A stretch of 64,000 nucleotides of DNA from Nocardia sp. XZ_19_385 (GTDB lineage: Bacteria > Actinomycetota > Actinomycetes > Mycobacteriales > Mycobacteriaceae): contig NZ_JACVEE010000001.1 in assembly GCF_015355755.1 (NCBI RefSeq), positions 248,001 through 312,000 on the forward strand. Reading direction: 5' to 3'. Positions within the stretch are counted from its first letter, which is position 1; each line of letters starts with the position of its first letter. Position numbers and translations under genes: made by a program. Below are positions 30,403 through 43,511 of the stretch, in pieces. Under the pieces are notes generated by a model. That model saw nothing but the letters and a program-made list of their open reading frames with translations. It was not told the DNA's origin and did not search any database.

Positions 30403-30720
30403 ATGAATCTGAGTACTGTGACCACCGCCGCCGTCGCCGGCCTCGCCGCGGCCGCTCTGTTCGCCGCGGGTTGCGATGAGGCCGAGAAGGCCGTGAACAA
30501 GGGCGGCGAAACGCCGTGCAGCGAATTCACCAAGCAGGACAAGGAAAAGCAGCGCACCACCGTCGCGAAGTTCCTGGAACAGGAGCAGGGTGGCGACGTG
30601 CCGAACGATCAGACCGTCGACCGTTCCCTCACCGCGATCGAGTTGATGTGCTCGGCCCAGGCCAACCCCGACACCCCCATCAACAAGGCCGACCTGACCG
30701 GAATCCTGGTCCCCAAGTAG
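30403..30720 (+). CDS. HdeA-like small lipoprotein
   Basis: 105 residues. Lipoprotein signal with LFAAGC lipobox at about residues 19-24. The mature part has two cysteines (TPCSEF and LMCSAQ) and the pattern CSEFTKQDKEKQRTTV, reminiscent of HdeA-type acid-stress chaperones; this resemblance is weak. aggaga lies about 6 nt before the ATG. Third gene of the usfY-lipoprotein-lipoprotein group. Confidence 0.65.
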   Translation: MNLSTVTTAAVAGLAAAALFAAGCDEAEKAVNKGGETPCSEFTKQDKEKQRTTVAKFLEQEQGGDVPNDQTVDRSLTAIELMCSAQANPDTPINKADLTGILVPK

Positions 30721-30847
30721 AGATCTGCGCCACACCCTGTTTCGAGCGGATGCGCCGGGATATCACCGGAATACGATTTGCCGCCTCCGGCCCGCTCGAC
30801 ATCGGCGTCGAGCGTCGAAAGCCGCACCACCAGGACGTTCCCGCCCG

Positions 30848-30951
30848 GGCGGTACGGAGGTCGGCGGCCGGCTCGCGGACGGGGACGCCGACGCTGCCGC
30901 CCTCGTCCGCGAGTTCGCAAGGGCGCCAGAGATTTACCGCCGGGAGGCGTA
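30848..30951 (+). pseudogene. Possible remnant of a gene end ahead of the glycosyltransferase
   Basis: One frame reads GGTEVGGRLADGDADAAALV and continues into REFARAPEIYRREA-stop, with codon use typical of real genes here, but it has no start and becomes nonsense upstream of about 30845. The stop lies 5 nt before the next ATG and its last codons contain that gene's gggagg site. Possibly the end of a deleted upstream gene. Confidence 0.25.
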
Positions 30952-30955
30952 GCTG

Positions 30956-31939
30956 ATGTCCTCGACCGCAGACCCGGCCGTAACCCTGATCCTGCGGGCT
31001 CGCGGCCTGGGCGGACTGCTCACCGCGCTGCCCGCCCTGCGCGGGTTACGCGCCGCTCGCCCACACCATCGCCTCGTGCTCGCCGCGCCCGGCTGGCTAC
31101 GCCCGATCGTCGACATGACGGGCTGCGTGGACGACCTGCACGCCACCCCGATCCTGGGTGACCTGCGCTGGAACGCGCCGCCACCGACGAGCGCGGTGAA
31201 CCTGCACGGACCGGGCCCCGAAGGCATCGCCGATCTGGACGCCACCGACCCGGAGCAGCTGATCACCTATCGGCATCCGGATTTCCCGCTGGTGCGCGGC
31301 CCCGCCTGGCCGGACGATCTGCACGAGACGCTGCGCTGGTGCAAACTGCTCGAATCAGCCGGGATACCAACGGATCCGGCCAGCATCGAGCTGGATCCGC
31401 CGCCGGAGGCCCTCGGCCAGCGCACCCACGTCGTCATTCATCCGGGCGCGAGTTCGCCCGCGCGGCAATGGCCCGCGGAGCGTTTCGCGACTGTCGCCTC
31501 CCGTCTGCAGGCCGCCGGTCACCCGATTCTGGTCACCGGCACCTCCACCGAACTTCCCCTTGCCCGCTATGTAGCCGAGCACGCCGGTCTGCCCGAAACC
31601 TCGGTGGTGGCAGGCGAACTCACGCTGCAACAGCTGGCCGCCACGGTCGCGGGCGCGGCGCTGGTGATCTGCGGAGATACCGGCGTCGGCCACTTGGCCA
31701 CCGCCTTCGGCACCCCCTCGGTGCTGATCTTTGGTCCCCTCTCCCCCGCCCAGTCCGGTCCGCCCGCCGGGCGCGCGGCGCATATCGCGCTGTGGGCCGG
31801 GCAGACTGGCGATCCTTACGCCGCCGAACCAGATCCGGGCTTGCTCCTGGTCAGTGCCATGGAAGTGATCGATGCCGCCGAGCGCCAACTGAATATCGCG
31901 CGCCAGTTGCCGACAATGGAAAACAACGTCATCCAGTGA
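30956..31939 (+). CDS. Family 9 glycosyltransferase (heptosyltransferase-like)
   Basis: 327 residues, GT9 family. LILRARGLGGLLTALPALRGL at the N-terminus, VVIHPGASSPARQWPAERF and the ICGDTGVGHLATAFGTPSVLIFGP sugar-nucleotide site are diagnostic. GT9 enzymes transfer ADP-heptose-like sugars; in mycolata the acceptor is unknown. gggagg lies 8 nt before the ATG. It ends with a strong bidirectional terminator shared with the CsbD gene. Confidence 0.87.
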   Translation: MSSTADPAVTLILRARGLGGLLTALPALRGLRAARPHHRLVLAAPGWLRPIVDMTGCVDDLHATPILGDLRWNAPPPTSAVNLHGPGPEGIADLDATDPEQLITYRHPDFPLVRGPAWPDDLHETLRWCKLLESAGIPTDPASIELDPPPEALGQRTHVVIHPGASSPARQWPAERFATVASRLQAAGHPILVTGTSTELPLARYVAEHAGLPETSVVAGELTLQQLAATVAGAALVICGDTGVGHLATAFGTPSVLIFGPLSPAQSGPPAGRAAHIALWAGQTGDPYAAEPDPGLLLVSAMEVIDAAERQLNIARQLPTMENNVIQ

Positions 31940-31956
31940 GCCCGAAGTCTTAAATA

Positions 31957-31996
31957 AAAAAAGCCCGCCCGGCGGATTCGCCGGGCGGGCTTTTTT
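31957..31996. terminator. Perfect bidirectional intrinsic terminator
   Basis: A stem of about 18 bp (agcccgcccggcg/cgccgggcgggct extended by A/T pairs) around a 4-nt loop (gatt), flanked by an A run on the left and a T run on the right. It works in both directions for the convergent GT9 and CsbD genes. The clearest terminator in the window. Confidence 0.92.
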
Positions 31997-32021
31997 CGAT
32001 GATCGACGTAATGATCAAGGA

Positions 32022-32264
32022 CTAGTCCTGCTGGTGTGCGCGCTGACGCTTTTCGTCGACGCCTGCTTCCGCACGTGCTTTCTCGGCGGCTGCTTCCTTC
32101 TTGGCGGCTTCGCGCTGGGATTCGGCCTTGTCCTGCTGGGCGCGGCCTTCTTCGCGGACATCGTCACGTCCGAAAACGGTTCCGGCGGCCTCTTTGGCCT
32201 TACCCTTCACGCCCTCGACGGTGCCTTCGAAGCCTTCCTGGGGACCGCTCTTACGCTCGGTCAC
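32022..32264 (-). CDS. CsbD/MBP1-like general-stress protein
   Basis: 80 residues, hydrophilic and helical. The N-terminal GFEGTVEGVKGKAKEAAGTVFG matches the CsbD/microaggregate-binding protein 1 pattern; the rest is an Ala/Glu/Lys-rich helix (AAKKEAAAEKARAEAG). CsbD is a SigB-dependent general-stress protein in Bacillus. A GATT-N15-GGGTAG element upstream is consistent with SigF control. No enzymatic role is known. Confidence 0.8.
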   Translation of the reverse strand: MTERKSGPQEGFEGTVEGVKGKAKEAAGTVFGRDDVREEGRAQQDKAESQREAAKKEAAAEKARAEAGVDEKRQRAHQQD

Positions 32265-32310
32265 GATATATCTACCTCCGAAATTCGGTTATCAGGTGGA
32301 CACTTGCCGT

Positions 32311-32335
32311 CTACCCGCCGTAACCGGGCTCAATC
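32311..32335 (-). promoter_or_regulatory. SigF-like promoter of the CsbD gene, GATT-N15-GGGTAG
   Basis: On the minus strand GATT (32335-32332), 15 nt, GGGTAG (32316-32311). Predicts a leader of about 40 nt to the ATG at 32264. Confidence 0.45.
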
Positions 32336-32359
32336 AGCCGCGGCGAGATTTCCGGACAG

Positions 32360-32384
32360 GTTTCGGTACCACCCGATCGGCTAT
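32360..32384 (+). promoter_or_regulatory. SigF-type promoter, GTTT-N15-GGCTAT
   Basis: GTTT at 32360-32363, 15 nt, GGCTAT at 32379-32384 (one mismatch), followed by 9 nt to the ATG at 32394. Same -10 to ATG spacing as at 17410, 22960 and 27962. Confidence 0.55.
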
Positions 32385-32393
32385 CTCCCGCCT

Positions 32394-33899
32394 ATGACGT
32401 CACTATGGACGAAAGACGCCGAGGTGCCGGCCCGGCTGCGGCTCACTCCGGGACTCCGGTTCGACACCGTCGTGATCGGGGGCGGGATCACCGGCCTGGT
32501 GACCGCGCTGCTGCTGGCCGAAAACGGCGTCCAAGTGGCGGTCCTCGAGGCCCGCCGGGTCGGTGCCGCGGCCAGTGGGCTGAATACCGGGAAGGTCAGT
32601 CTGCTGCAGGGGACGCGGGCGCAGAAGATCGCCCGGATGCACTCGATCAGCACCCTGACTCGCTACGTCGAGGCCAATCGCGACGCCCAGCAGTGGCTGG
32701 TGCGGTTCTGCGAGGAACACAACGTCGACCACCAGCGCGAGCCCGCGCTCACCTACGCGCAGACCGCCGGGGAAATGAAGCAGGTGCGTGCCGAGTACGA
32801 GGCGACCCAGCGGGCAGGCCTGCCCACCGAGCTGGTGGGCGATCTCGAGGTGCCGTTCCCGGTGCATGGCGCGGTCCGGCTCGACGATCAGGTACAGGTC
32901 GACCCGATGGCGCTGATCGCCGCGCTGGCCGCGCAGGTGGAGGCCTACACCGCGCCGATCTACGAATCCACCCGCGCCCACGGTGTGCGCAGCGGACCCG
33001 ACGGTGACCTGATCATCGACACCGAGCACGGCGACCTCGCCGCCCACTCGGTGGTGCTGGCCACGGCCATGCCGATCCTCGACCGCGGCGGCTTCTTCGC
33101 CCGGCTCGAGGCGGAACGCTCCTATCTGACCGCTTACCGTGTGCCGCAACCGATTCCGCGCGAGATGTTCATCAGCGCCGGCCAGCCCACGAAATCGCTG
33201 CGCTACGCGCCGACCCCCGACGGTAACGTACTCGTCGTCGGCGGCAACGCGCACGGCGTCGGGCGGACGGATTCGGCGAAAACCCATGTCGAGGCCCTGG
33301 TCGACTGGACCAAGCGGTGGTTCCCCGGCGCGGAACCGCTCTACAGCTGGTCAGCCCAGGACCACCATCCGATCGGCGAACTCCCCTACGCGGGGCCGCT
33401 GCTGCCGGGCCAGGATCGGATCACCGTGGCCACCGGCTTCGCCAAGTGGGGCCTGACCAACGGCACCGCGGCCGCGCTGGCGCTGGCCGGGCGGCGCACC
33501 GGCAAGCCACCGGCCTGGTCCGGAGTGTTCGAAACCTGGCGGCCCGCGGAATTGAAGGGCTGGTTCTCGGCGCTGAAAGCCAATGCCGGAGTGGCGCAAC
33601 AGATGGGCAGCGGCTGGTTGCTGCGGCTGTCCGGCGGGCCCGGCACCGCGCCCGAAGAGGGCTGCGGGAAGGTCGAACGGCATGGCCTGAGCCCGTCCGC
33701 GGTCTGCACCGTCGACGGCACCACCACCGAGGTCTCCGCGGTGTGCCCGCATCTGGGCGGCATCGTGCGCTGGAACGACGTGGAGATGTCCTGGGATTGC
33801 CCGTTGCACGGGTCGCGCTTCGCACCCGATGGCACGGTCCTGGAAGGCCCTGCGACCAAGGGCCTTTCGCCGCGGGTGGTGCCGCGGCCGATGCACTGA
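32394..33899 (+). CDS. FAD-dependent oxidoreductase with C-terminal Rieske [2Fe-2S] domain
   Basis: 501 residues. The N-terminal DAO/GlyA-type FAD domain has TVVIGGGITGLVTALLLAENG and LEARRVGAAASGLNTGK; a FAKWGLTNG segment lies near residue 350. The C-terminal Rieske domain (about 430-495) carries CPHLGG and CPLHGSRF, giving both Cys-His pairs of the cluster. The architecture is widespread in stress or detoxification loci of actinobacteria and Bacillus; substrate unknown. It starts at ATG 32394, leaderless by promoter position. Confidence 0.87.
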   Translation: MTSLWTKDAEVPARLRLTPGLRFDTVVIGGGITGLVTALLLAENGVQVAVLEARRVGAAASGLNTGKVSLLQGTRAQKIARMHSISTLTRYVEANRDAQQWLVRFCEEHNVDHQREPALTYAQTAGEMKQVRAEYEATQRAGLPTELVGDLEVPFPVHGAVRLDDQVQVDPMALIAALAAQVEAYTAPIYESTRAHGVRSGPDGDLIIDTEHGDLAAHSVVLATAMPILDRGGFFARLEAERSYLTAYRVPQPIPREMFISAGQPTKSLRYAPTPDGNVLVVGGNAHGVGRTDSAKTHVEALVDWTKRWFPGAEPLYSWSAQDHHPIGELPYAGPLLPGQDRITVATGFAKWGLTNGTAAALALAGRRTGKPPAWSGVFETWRPAELKGWFSALKANAGVAQQMGSGWLLRLSGGPGTAPEEGCGKVERHGLSPSAVCTVDGTTTEVSAVCPHLGGIVRWNDVEMSWDCPLHGSRFAPDGTVLEGPATKGLSPRVVPRPMH

Positions 33900-34047
33900 C
33901 TCGCGGGTCGCCTGATGCGGGAAGACAGAATTGCTGTAATTGCCTCAGGAACGCCCGCCCAGTTGTAACGTGTTCTAGATCTGCCGCCCAGGAGGGGTTG
34001 CCCAGTGGTGCGGCGGATCTGCGACACGTGACTCTGGGAGGGGCTCT

Positions 34048-35186
34048 GTGGCTCGACTGTCGATGCTGACTGCCGCTGTGGCACTGGCTGTTTCGTTCAC
34101 GGCGCTGCCACCCGGCTCGGCCGGTGCGGCGGTGTACAACTGGCCCGAGATCGAGCAGAACGCGGTGCCGCGGGCGGAGTGCGGGCCCGGTTCGCTGCCG
34201 GAAACCGGTGTGCAGGGCGATGTTCCGGCCGAGGATCGGCTCAATGGGCGCAGCACCGCCGGATATCGCTGCAACACCTCGTTCGTGGGTGGATTGCAGC
34301 AGCAGGGCGGCGGGACGCTGTCGGCGGTCTATGACCACTGCTCCTACACCGGTACCTTCTTTCCCGGGAACCTGCTGAACAGCGCCGCGCCGGGCGTGCA
34401 CGTCATCGATGCGTCCGACCCGGCGAACCCGGTGCAGACCGCCAGCCTCGACGAACCCGCCATGCTCGGCGGGACGTGGGAGAGCCTCAAGGTCAACCAC
34501 GCGCGAAAACTGCTGGCCGCCACCGCCGTTCCCATCACGACCGGCACCGCCTACTTCTCCATCTACGACATCTCCGACTGCGCGCATCCACGCTTGCTGA
34601 ACCCCGGGCCCGGCACCGACCTGACGATGCCGCTGCCGTTCCTGTCGCACGAGGGCGGCTTCTCCCCCGACGGCAACACCTACTGGGCCACCAGCACCAG
34701 CCCCGGCCTGGTCACGGCCATCGATGTCAGCGATCCGTCGAATCCGCGCGTCATCTGGCACGGGCTGCAGTCGCTGACCGCCCACGGGTTCGGGATCAGC
34801 CCCGACGGCACCAAGATGTATCTGTCGATCCAGAACGGGATCAACATTCTCGACATCAGCGCCATCCAGCGCCGCGACCCGTATCCGGTGGTGCACTACC
34901 CAATTCGGTCAACTCCGACCTGGCTTTCATCGGCGTGCCGGTCTGGAATTTCGTGCCGCTGGCCCGCGAAATGCTCAACGGCAAACTGCAACCAGGCCAG
35001 GCGCTCGGACCGCGCTCGGGCATGGTCACCAAGAACGACATGTCCGCCGACATGTGCCTGTCACCGCCGGTGTTCCGGGGCACGCAGATCTGGACCACCT
35101 GCAGCGACAACGGATTCCTGATCTTCGAACTGGACAACAACGTCTACACCCCGCCCGCCGATCAGGAGCCGACCGTTGGCGCGTAA
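34048..35186 (+). pseudogene. LVIVD-repeat secreted protein gene broken by an internal deletion and frame change
   Basis: Starts at GTG 34048 (gggagggg upstream), with a signal peptide cleaved near GSAGA. The first frame is intact up to IQRRDPYPVVHY (about 34899), with LVIVD-type repeats (VHVIDASDPANPVQTASL). The downstream part is in another frame: DLAFIGVPVWNF, MSADMCLSPPVF and WTTCSDNGFLIFELDNNVY are family hallmarks and end at TAA 35184-35186. Family members are roughly 500-600 residues; the expected stretch between the two blocks is missing, so a deletion that also shifted the frame is inferred. The first frame as read stops at 35121 with a garbled tail of about 73 residues. Confidence 0.7.
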
Positions 35187-35775
35187 GCAGCTGCTGCTCG
35201 CGGCGGTGTGCCTGATAGTCGGTGGGGCGCTGGGCTTTTGGCTGCACCCGCCGTCGCCGAGCGCTCCCGGGCCGGTGCTGTCGCCGGTGGATATCGGCTT
35301 CGCCCAGGACATGGCGGTGCACCACGAACAGGCGGTGCTGCTCTCGCGCACCTTGCCCGCCGGCGCGAGCCCGCAGATCCGCGGCATCGCCGAACGCATC
35401 GTGCTCGCCCAGACCGGCGAGATCGCCCAGCTGCGCGGCTGGCTACAGCTTTTCGAGCTGCCGCTGACCACCGCGACGCCGATGCGCTGGATGCAAGGAC
35501 AGCACGACCACGGCGGCGCACCGATGCCCGGCATGGCCTCCGTCGCCGAAATCACCACCCTGGCCGGACTGCGCGGCGCCGAGGCCGAAATCCTGTTCCT
35601 GCAGTTGATGATTCGCCACCATCACGGCGGCATCGATATGGCCCAGGCCGCCTTCAACACCGGCTCGAACGCCGCGGTCAAACGAGTGGCGCTGGACATG
35701 GTGAACGAGCAGGGCAACGAGACCGGCCAGATGACCGCGCTGCTCACCGCCCGCAACGCCCAGCCCCTGTCGTGA
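35176..35775 (+). CDS. DUF305 membrane-anchored protein
   Basis: 199 residues. An N-terminal hydrophobic anchor (LLLAAVCLIVGGALGFWL), then two DUF305 halves each with a metal-binding-like pattern: FAQDMAVHHEQAVLLS and FLQLMIRHHHGGIDMA. The His-rich four-helix DUF305 fold is ferritin-like and is associated with copper or iron handling. A TTG at 35176 overlaps the tail of the preceding LVIVD gene by 11 nt; LVIVD and DUF305 genes are often paired. Confidence 0.87.
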   Translation: MARKQLLLAAVCLIVGGALGFWLHPPSPSAPGPVLSPVDIGFAQDMAVHHEQAVLLSRTLPAGASPQIRGIAERIVLAQTGEIAQLRGWLQLFELPLTTATPMRWMQGQHDHGGAPMPGMASVAEITTLAGLRGAEAEILFLQLMIRHHHGGIDMAQAAFNTGSNAAVKRVALDMVNEQGNETGQMTALLTARNAQPLS

Positions 35776-35839
35776 TTGTAGGGTTACACCCAAGCGCCGG
35801 AGCATGTCCGGTCGCCGAGCGAACGAAGGGACAGCGGGG

Positions 35840-36367
35840 ATGTCGGAAACCTCGGTCGAGGTGCTCCTGGACGACTTCGAAAACAAGGACAACTGGGACG
35901 TCGCCGGCGCCGGCGCCGGCCGCAGTCACCTCACCACGTTCGCCGAAGGCGCTCCCAACAAGGAACTCCGGGCCTACATCGACGGCCGTGCCGGCGCCGA
36001 CCACCGCGCCCTGGTGCTGCTGATCAAGTCGGCCGCCGACGACCTCGAGGTCGACCTCGTCACCAAATCCGGTGAATCCTTCGCGGTCCCCGGGCAGCTG
36101 GAGGCACTGAACCTCTGGGTGCGCTCACCGCACGCCTCGATCCGGATCTTCGCCAGCCTCGGCAGCACCGAGGGCTCCATCCACGAAGTGCAACTGGGCA
36201 AGGTCACCGCCAGCGCCGAATGGCAGCACGTCAAGCACCAGCTCGACGCCCCGATCGACGGCGCCAACCTCAAGGGCCTGAAGATCCGCCTGATGGCAGT
36301 CACCAAGCAGACCGGCGAGCTGATGATCCTGCTGGACGACCTGACCGCCCGCACCAAGCACGGCTAG
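35840..36367 (+). CDS. Carbohydrate-binding-like beta protein, unknown
   Basis: 175 residues, no signal peptide. The opening VEVLLDDFENKDNW and the strand-rich layout resemble jelly-roll carbohydrate-binding or galactose-binding-like domains (FlaA/CBM-type), with the paired ending LMILLDDLTA. It starts at ATG 35840; the upstream in-frame ATG at 35804 is unlikely. The plus-strand T-run just beyond the stop (36375-36380) has no convincing hairpin. Function unknown. Confidence 0.6.
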   Translation: MSETSVEVLLDDFENKDNWDVAGAGAGRSHLTTFAEGAPNKELRAYIDGRAGADHRALVLLIKSAADDLEVDLVTKSGESFAVPGQLEALNLWVRSPHASIRIFASLGSTEGSIHEVQLGKVTASAEWQHVKHQLDAPIDGANLKGLKIRLMAVTKQTGELMILLDDLTARTKHG

Positions 36368-36409
36368 GTGATTGATTTTTTGTTGTAAACCGGTTGCCGG
36401 CCGGTGCGG

Positions 36410-36658
36410 TCAAGCCTGGACCGGCACCTGGTAGATGTTGTCGGCGGGGTGTCCCGCGCGCTGATGGATCCGCTGCACCGCTTCGGCACTGGGCGCCTCG
36501 GACAGGCAGAAGACCATCCCCGACTCGGGGTCTGCCCAGGCGTGTTTGAAGTTCACGTGCTCGTCGTCCTGGATCGCCAGGTCGGCGTTGTGGGCTTCGG
36601 TCAGGGCTTCGGGAGTAACTCCCTGCATCGTCGTATGCACATCCATGAACTCGGGCAT
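36410..36658 (-). CDS. SCO4226-family nickel-binding protein (DUF4242)
   Basis: 82 residues. MPEFMDVHTTMQGVTPE, HVNFKHAWADPESG and FCLSEAPSAEAVQRIHQRAG match the Streptomyces SCO4226 family of small ferredoxin-like nickel-binding proteins. The ATG at 36658 matches the family start, and gaaaggg lies just upstream; an ATG at 36718 would add a nonconserved extension. Small cytoplasmic protein of unknown role. Confidence 0.88.
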   Translation of the reverse strand: MPEFMDVHTTMQGVTPEALTEAHNADLAIQDDEHVNFKHAWADPESGMVFCLSEAPSAEAVQRIHQRAGHPADNIYQVPVQA

Positions 36659-36768
36659 GGCAAGTCCCTTTCTCTGAGACTTCTCACTATGCTCCCTTGT
36701 CCGTCGCACCGCCATCACCTGCGGCGATGACGTAGGCCCTACCGGAGGAGAGCCCCACCAGGTGGCCG

Positions 36769-37458
36769 TCAGCCGCGGCTGAGGGTGATGGTTGTCCAGG
36801 CTCCCAGATGGATCCGGTCGCCTGCGTGTACCGGTACTGCGGTGTTCTTCGGAATATCAGTTTCAGCGTCGTTGAGGCTGGTGCCGTTGGTGGAGCCGAG
36901 ATCGGTGATGGTCGCGGTGTCCTCGGTCAGGTGCAGCGTGGCGTGGGCGCGGGAGACGCCGGCGTCGGCGGGTGGGATGCCGAGGTCGATGTCGGGGTTC
37001 ACGCCCTGCGAGACGCTGTGTTTACCGATCAGGATGTCGCTGCCGTGCAAGGTGATTCGGCGTTCCGGGAAGTAGGCGGGGAAAGCGACCTGGTCGGCGT
37101 CGGGTCCTTTGCGGGCCTGGACGCGCTCGTAGAAGGCGCGGTCGGCAGTGATGGTGGCGACCCAGGCGAGCTGCGGGACCGGGGTGGGTTCGGGCGGAGG
37201 CTCGAATACCGCGGGCTGGCCCACCAGTGTCGGAGCCGGGTCGATCAAGGTAGATGCGGCGGGCGGCTGGGCGGGCGTGCCCAGCACGAAGTCGTGGCCG
37301 CACCCTTCGCAAAACCGGCTGCCGGCGCTCGGAGTGCCGCATTCCGGGCAGGCCGCCGCCGTCGGGGTTGCGGCATGCGACGGCTGCCCGATCTGGGTGC
37401 CGCACTCGTCGCAATAATCGGTCGATTCCGAGGAGTGCCCGTCGGGACAGATAACCAT
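36769..37458 (-). CDS. FHA-domain protein with two N-terminal zinc ribbons
   Basis: 229 residues. Two CxxC zinc ribbons lie at the N-terminus (CPDGHSSESTDYCDECG and CPECGTPSAGSRFCEGCG), then a Pro-rich linker and an FHA domain at about 128-229 with SRAHATLHL and GSTNGTSLN. FHA domains bind phosphothreonine. Last gene of the glnX-glnH-pknG operon; its ATG overlaps the VWA stop by one base. It is probably the reader of PknG-type phosphorylation and may be a GarA-like target. Confidence 0.9.
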   Translation of the reverse strand: MVICPDGHSSESTDYCDECGTQIGQPSHAATPTAAACPECGTPSAGSRFCEGCGHDFVLGTPAQPPAASTLIDPAPTLVGQPAVFEPPPEPTPVPQLAWVATITADRAFYERVQARKGPDADQVAFPAYFPERRITLHGSDILIGKHSVSQGVNPDIDLGIPPADAGVSRAHATLHLTEDTATITDLGSTNGTSLNDAETDIPKNTAVPVHAGDRIHLGAWTTITLSRG

Positions 37459-38735
37459 CAGGACTTCTTCGGCGGGATCCGGACGGTCTTGACCGAGCGG
37501 GCCTCGAGGGCTTTTTCGTCGAACGCCTCGACCTTGGTGCGCAGCCGGACGGTGCCGTCGCGCTCGACGTCGACAACATTGCGGAGCAGCTTCGCGGTTT
37601 CGGCGTTACCGGCCTGGGTGGCCAGTTCCACGGCGCGGCGCAGTTTGGCGGTGGCGGTGTCGACGTCGCCGCTCTTGCGGGCGTCCAAGCCTTCCTGCAC
37701 CACCTGGGCGAGTTCGGCCTGATCGGTGTATTTGGCGACGCGCTCGCTGATCCGGGCCGAGAGCTGGGTGTCCTCGGTCCACACCGCACGCACCAGCCCC
37801 TTGCCGACCTCCTGATCACCGGCGAAGACGGTAACTCGCGCGGCGGCCTTCTCCCGGCCGGGCGGCGCGGGTTCCAGGCGCACCTGCAGGTGGTATTCGC
37901 GTTCCTCCGCACCCCAGGAGCCGAGCGGGAAGTCCCGCACCTGCGGGCTGTTCTCCACCTGTAGGCCGGTCAGGTCGAGGACTGCCGGACTGACCTGTTT
38001 GACATAGTTGACCGTGGCCCCCGCCGGCGTCCAAACCCGAAGTCTCAGTTCGGGAATCGCCTTGGCCAGCGAACTCTGCATCATGGCGGTGAAGTCGGCC
38101 GCGAGCTCCTCGCCCTGCTCGACCACGTCGGTGCTGCCGTGCAGCGCGTTGGAGATCAGCTGCATTTCCTTGACCACGTAGTCTGCGCCGACTCCCCGGC
38201 AGTCGCAGGTGAACAGGCCTTCGGACAGTTTGATCTCGGCTTCGAGGGTTTCGGGTTCCTCGTGCTCGTTCTTGCCGTCGGTGAGCAGAATGGCGTGCAC
38301 CATCGCGCCCTCGTGCTTCTTGGCGAGCTGGCGGGCCAGCCCGAGCCAGGTCCCCATCGCGGTCCCCCCGGACGGTCGCAGCTTGTCCAGTTGCCGGCGG
38401 GCCGCGGCCACGTTCTGCCGCGTCGCGGGCAGCGAGGGCTCGTCTTTGGGAAAGATCAAGCGCGCCTTGGCGGTGCCCTCGATGATGGCGAAGCGGGTGC
38501 CTTCGGGCAGCACGTCGAGCGCGGCCAGGGTGGCCTCACGGGCGCCCTGGAACTTGCGGCCGGTCGCCATCGAACCGGAACAGTCGATGATGAGGATCTC
38601 GACCCGCTCCGGGGGCGGCTCGGCGGCGACGAAATCCGCTCCCGCTTCGACGGTGACGATGGCGTCGACCGTGTCCGCGCCTTCGGCCAGATACTCGTTC
38701 TGGTCGACGGCTACCGAAATGCCTTGGTTTTCCAC
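37458..38735 (-). CDS. von Willebrand factor A domain protein
   Basis: 425 residues, cytoplasmic. The VWA domain at about 45-215 keeps the full metal-ion-dependent adhesion site: DCSGSM (Asp51, Ser53, Ser55), GGTAM and LLTDGKNEHEE. The C-terminal region is helical with TPR-like character. VWA proteins assemble complexes. It sits between the PP2C and FHA genes and is translationally linked to FHA. There is no counterpart in the basic M. tuberculosis pknG locus as I recall it. Confidence 0.85.
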   Translation of the reverse strand: MENQGISVAVDQNEYLAEGADTVDAIVTVEAGADFVAAEPPPERVEILIIDCSGSMATGRKFQGAREATLAALDVLPEGTRFAIIEGTAKARLIFPKDEPSLPATRQNVAAARRQLDKLRPSGGTAMGTWLGLARQLAKKHEGAMVHAILLTDGKNEHEEPETLEAEIKLSEGLFTCDCRGVGADYVVKEMQLISNALHGSTDVVEQGEELAADFTAMMQSSLAKAIPELRLRVWTPAGATVNYVKQVSPAVLDLTGLQVENSPQVRDFPLGSWGAEEREYHLQVRLEPAPPGREKAAARVTVFAGDQEVGKGLVRAVWTEDTQLSARISERVAKYTDQAELAQVVQEGLDARKSGDVDTATAKLRRAVELATQAGNAETAKLLRNVVDVERDGTVRLRTKVEAFDEKALEARSVKTVRIPPKKS

Positions 38736-38756
38736 AGTGTGCTCCTGCTGGATAGC

Positions 38757-43500
<4,744 letters not shown>

Positions 43501-43511
43501 GGCGGCGGCCC

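Noticed and set aside
36368..36409. T-run and GC-rich inverted repeat between the CBM-like and nickel-binding genes
   Set aside because: The T run precedes the inverted repeat on the plus strand and is absent in the right place on the minus strand, so it does not make an intrinsic terminator.
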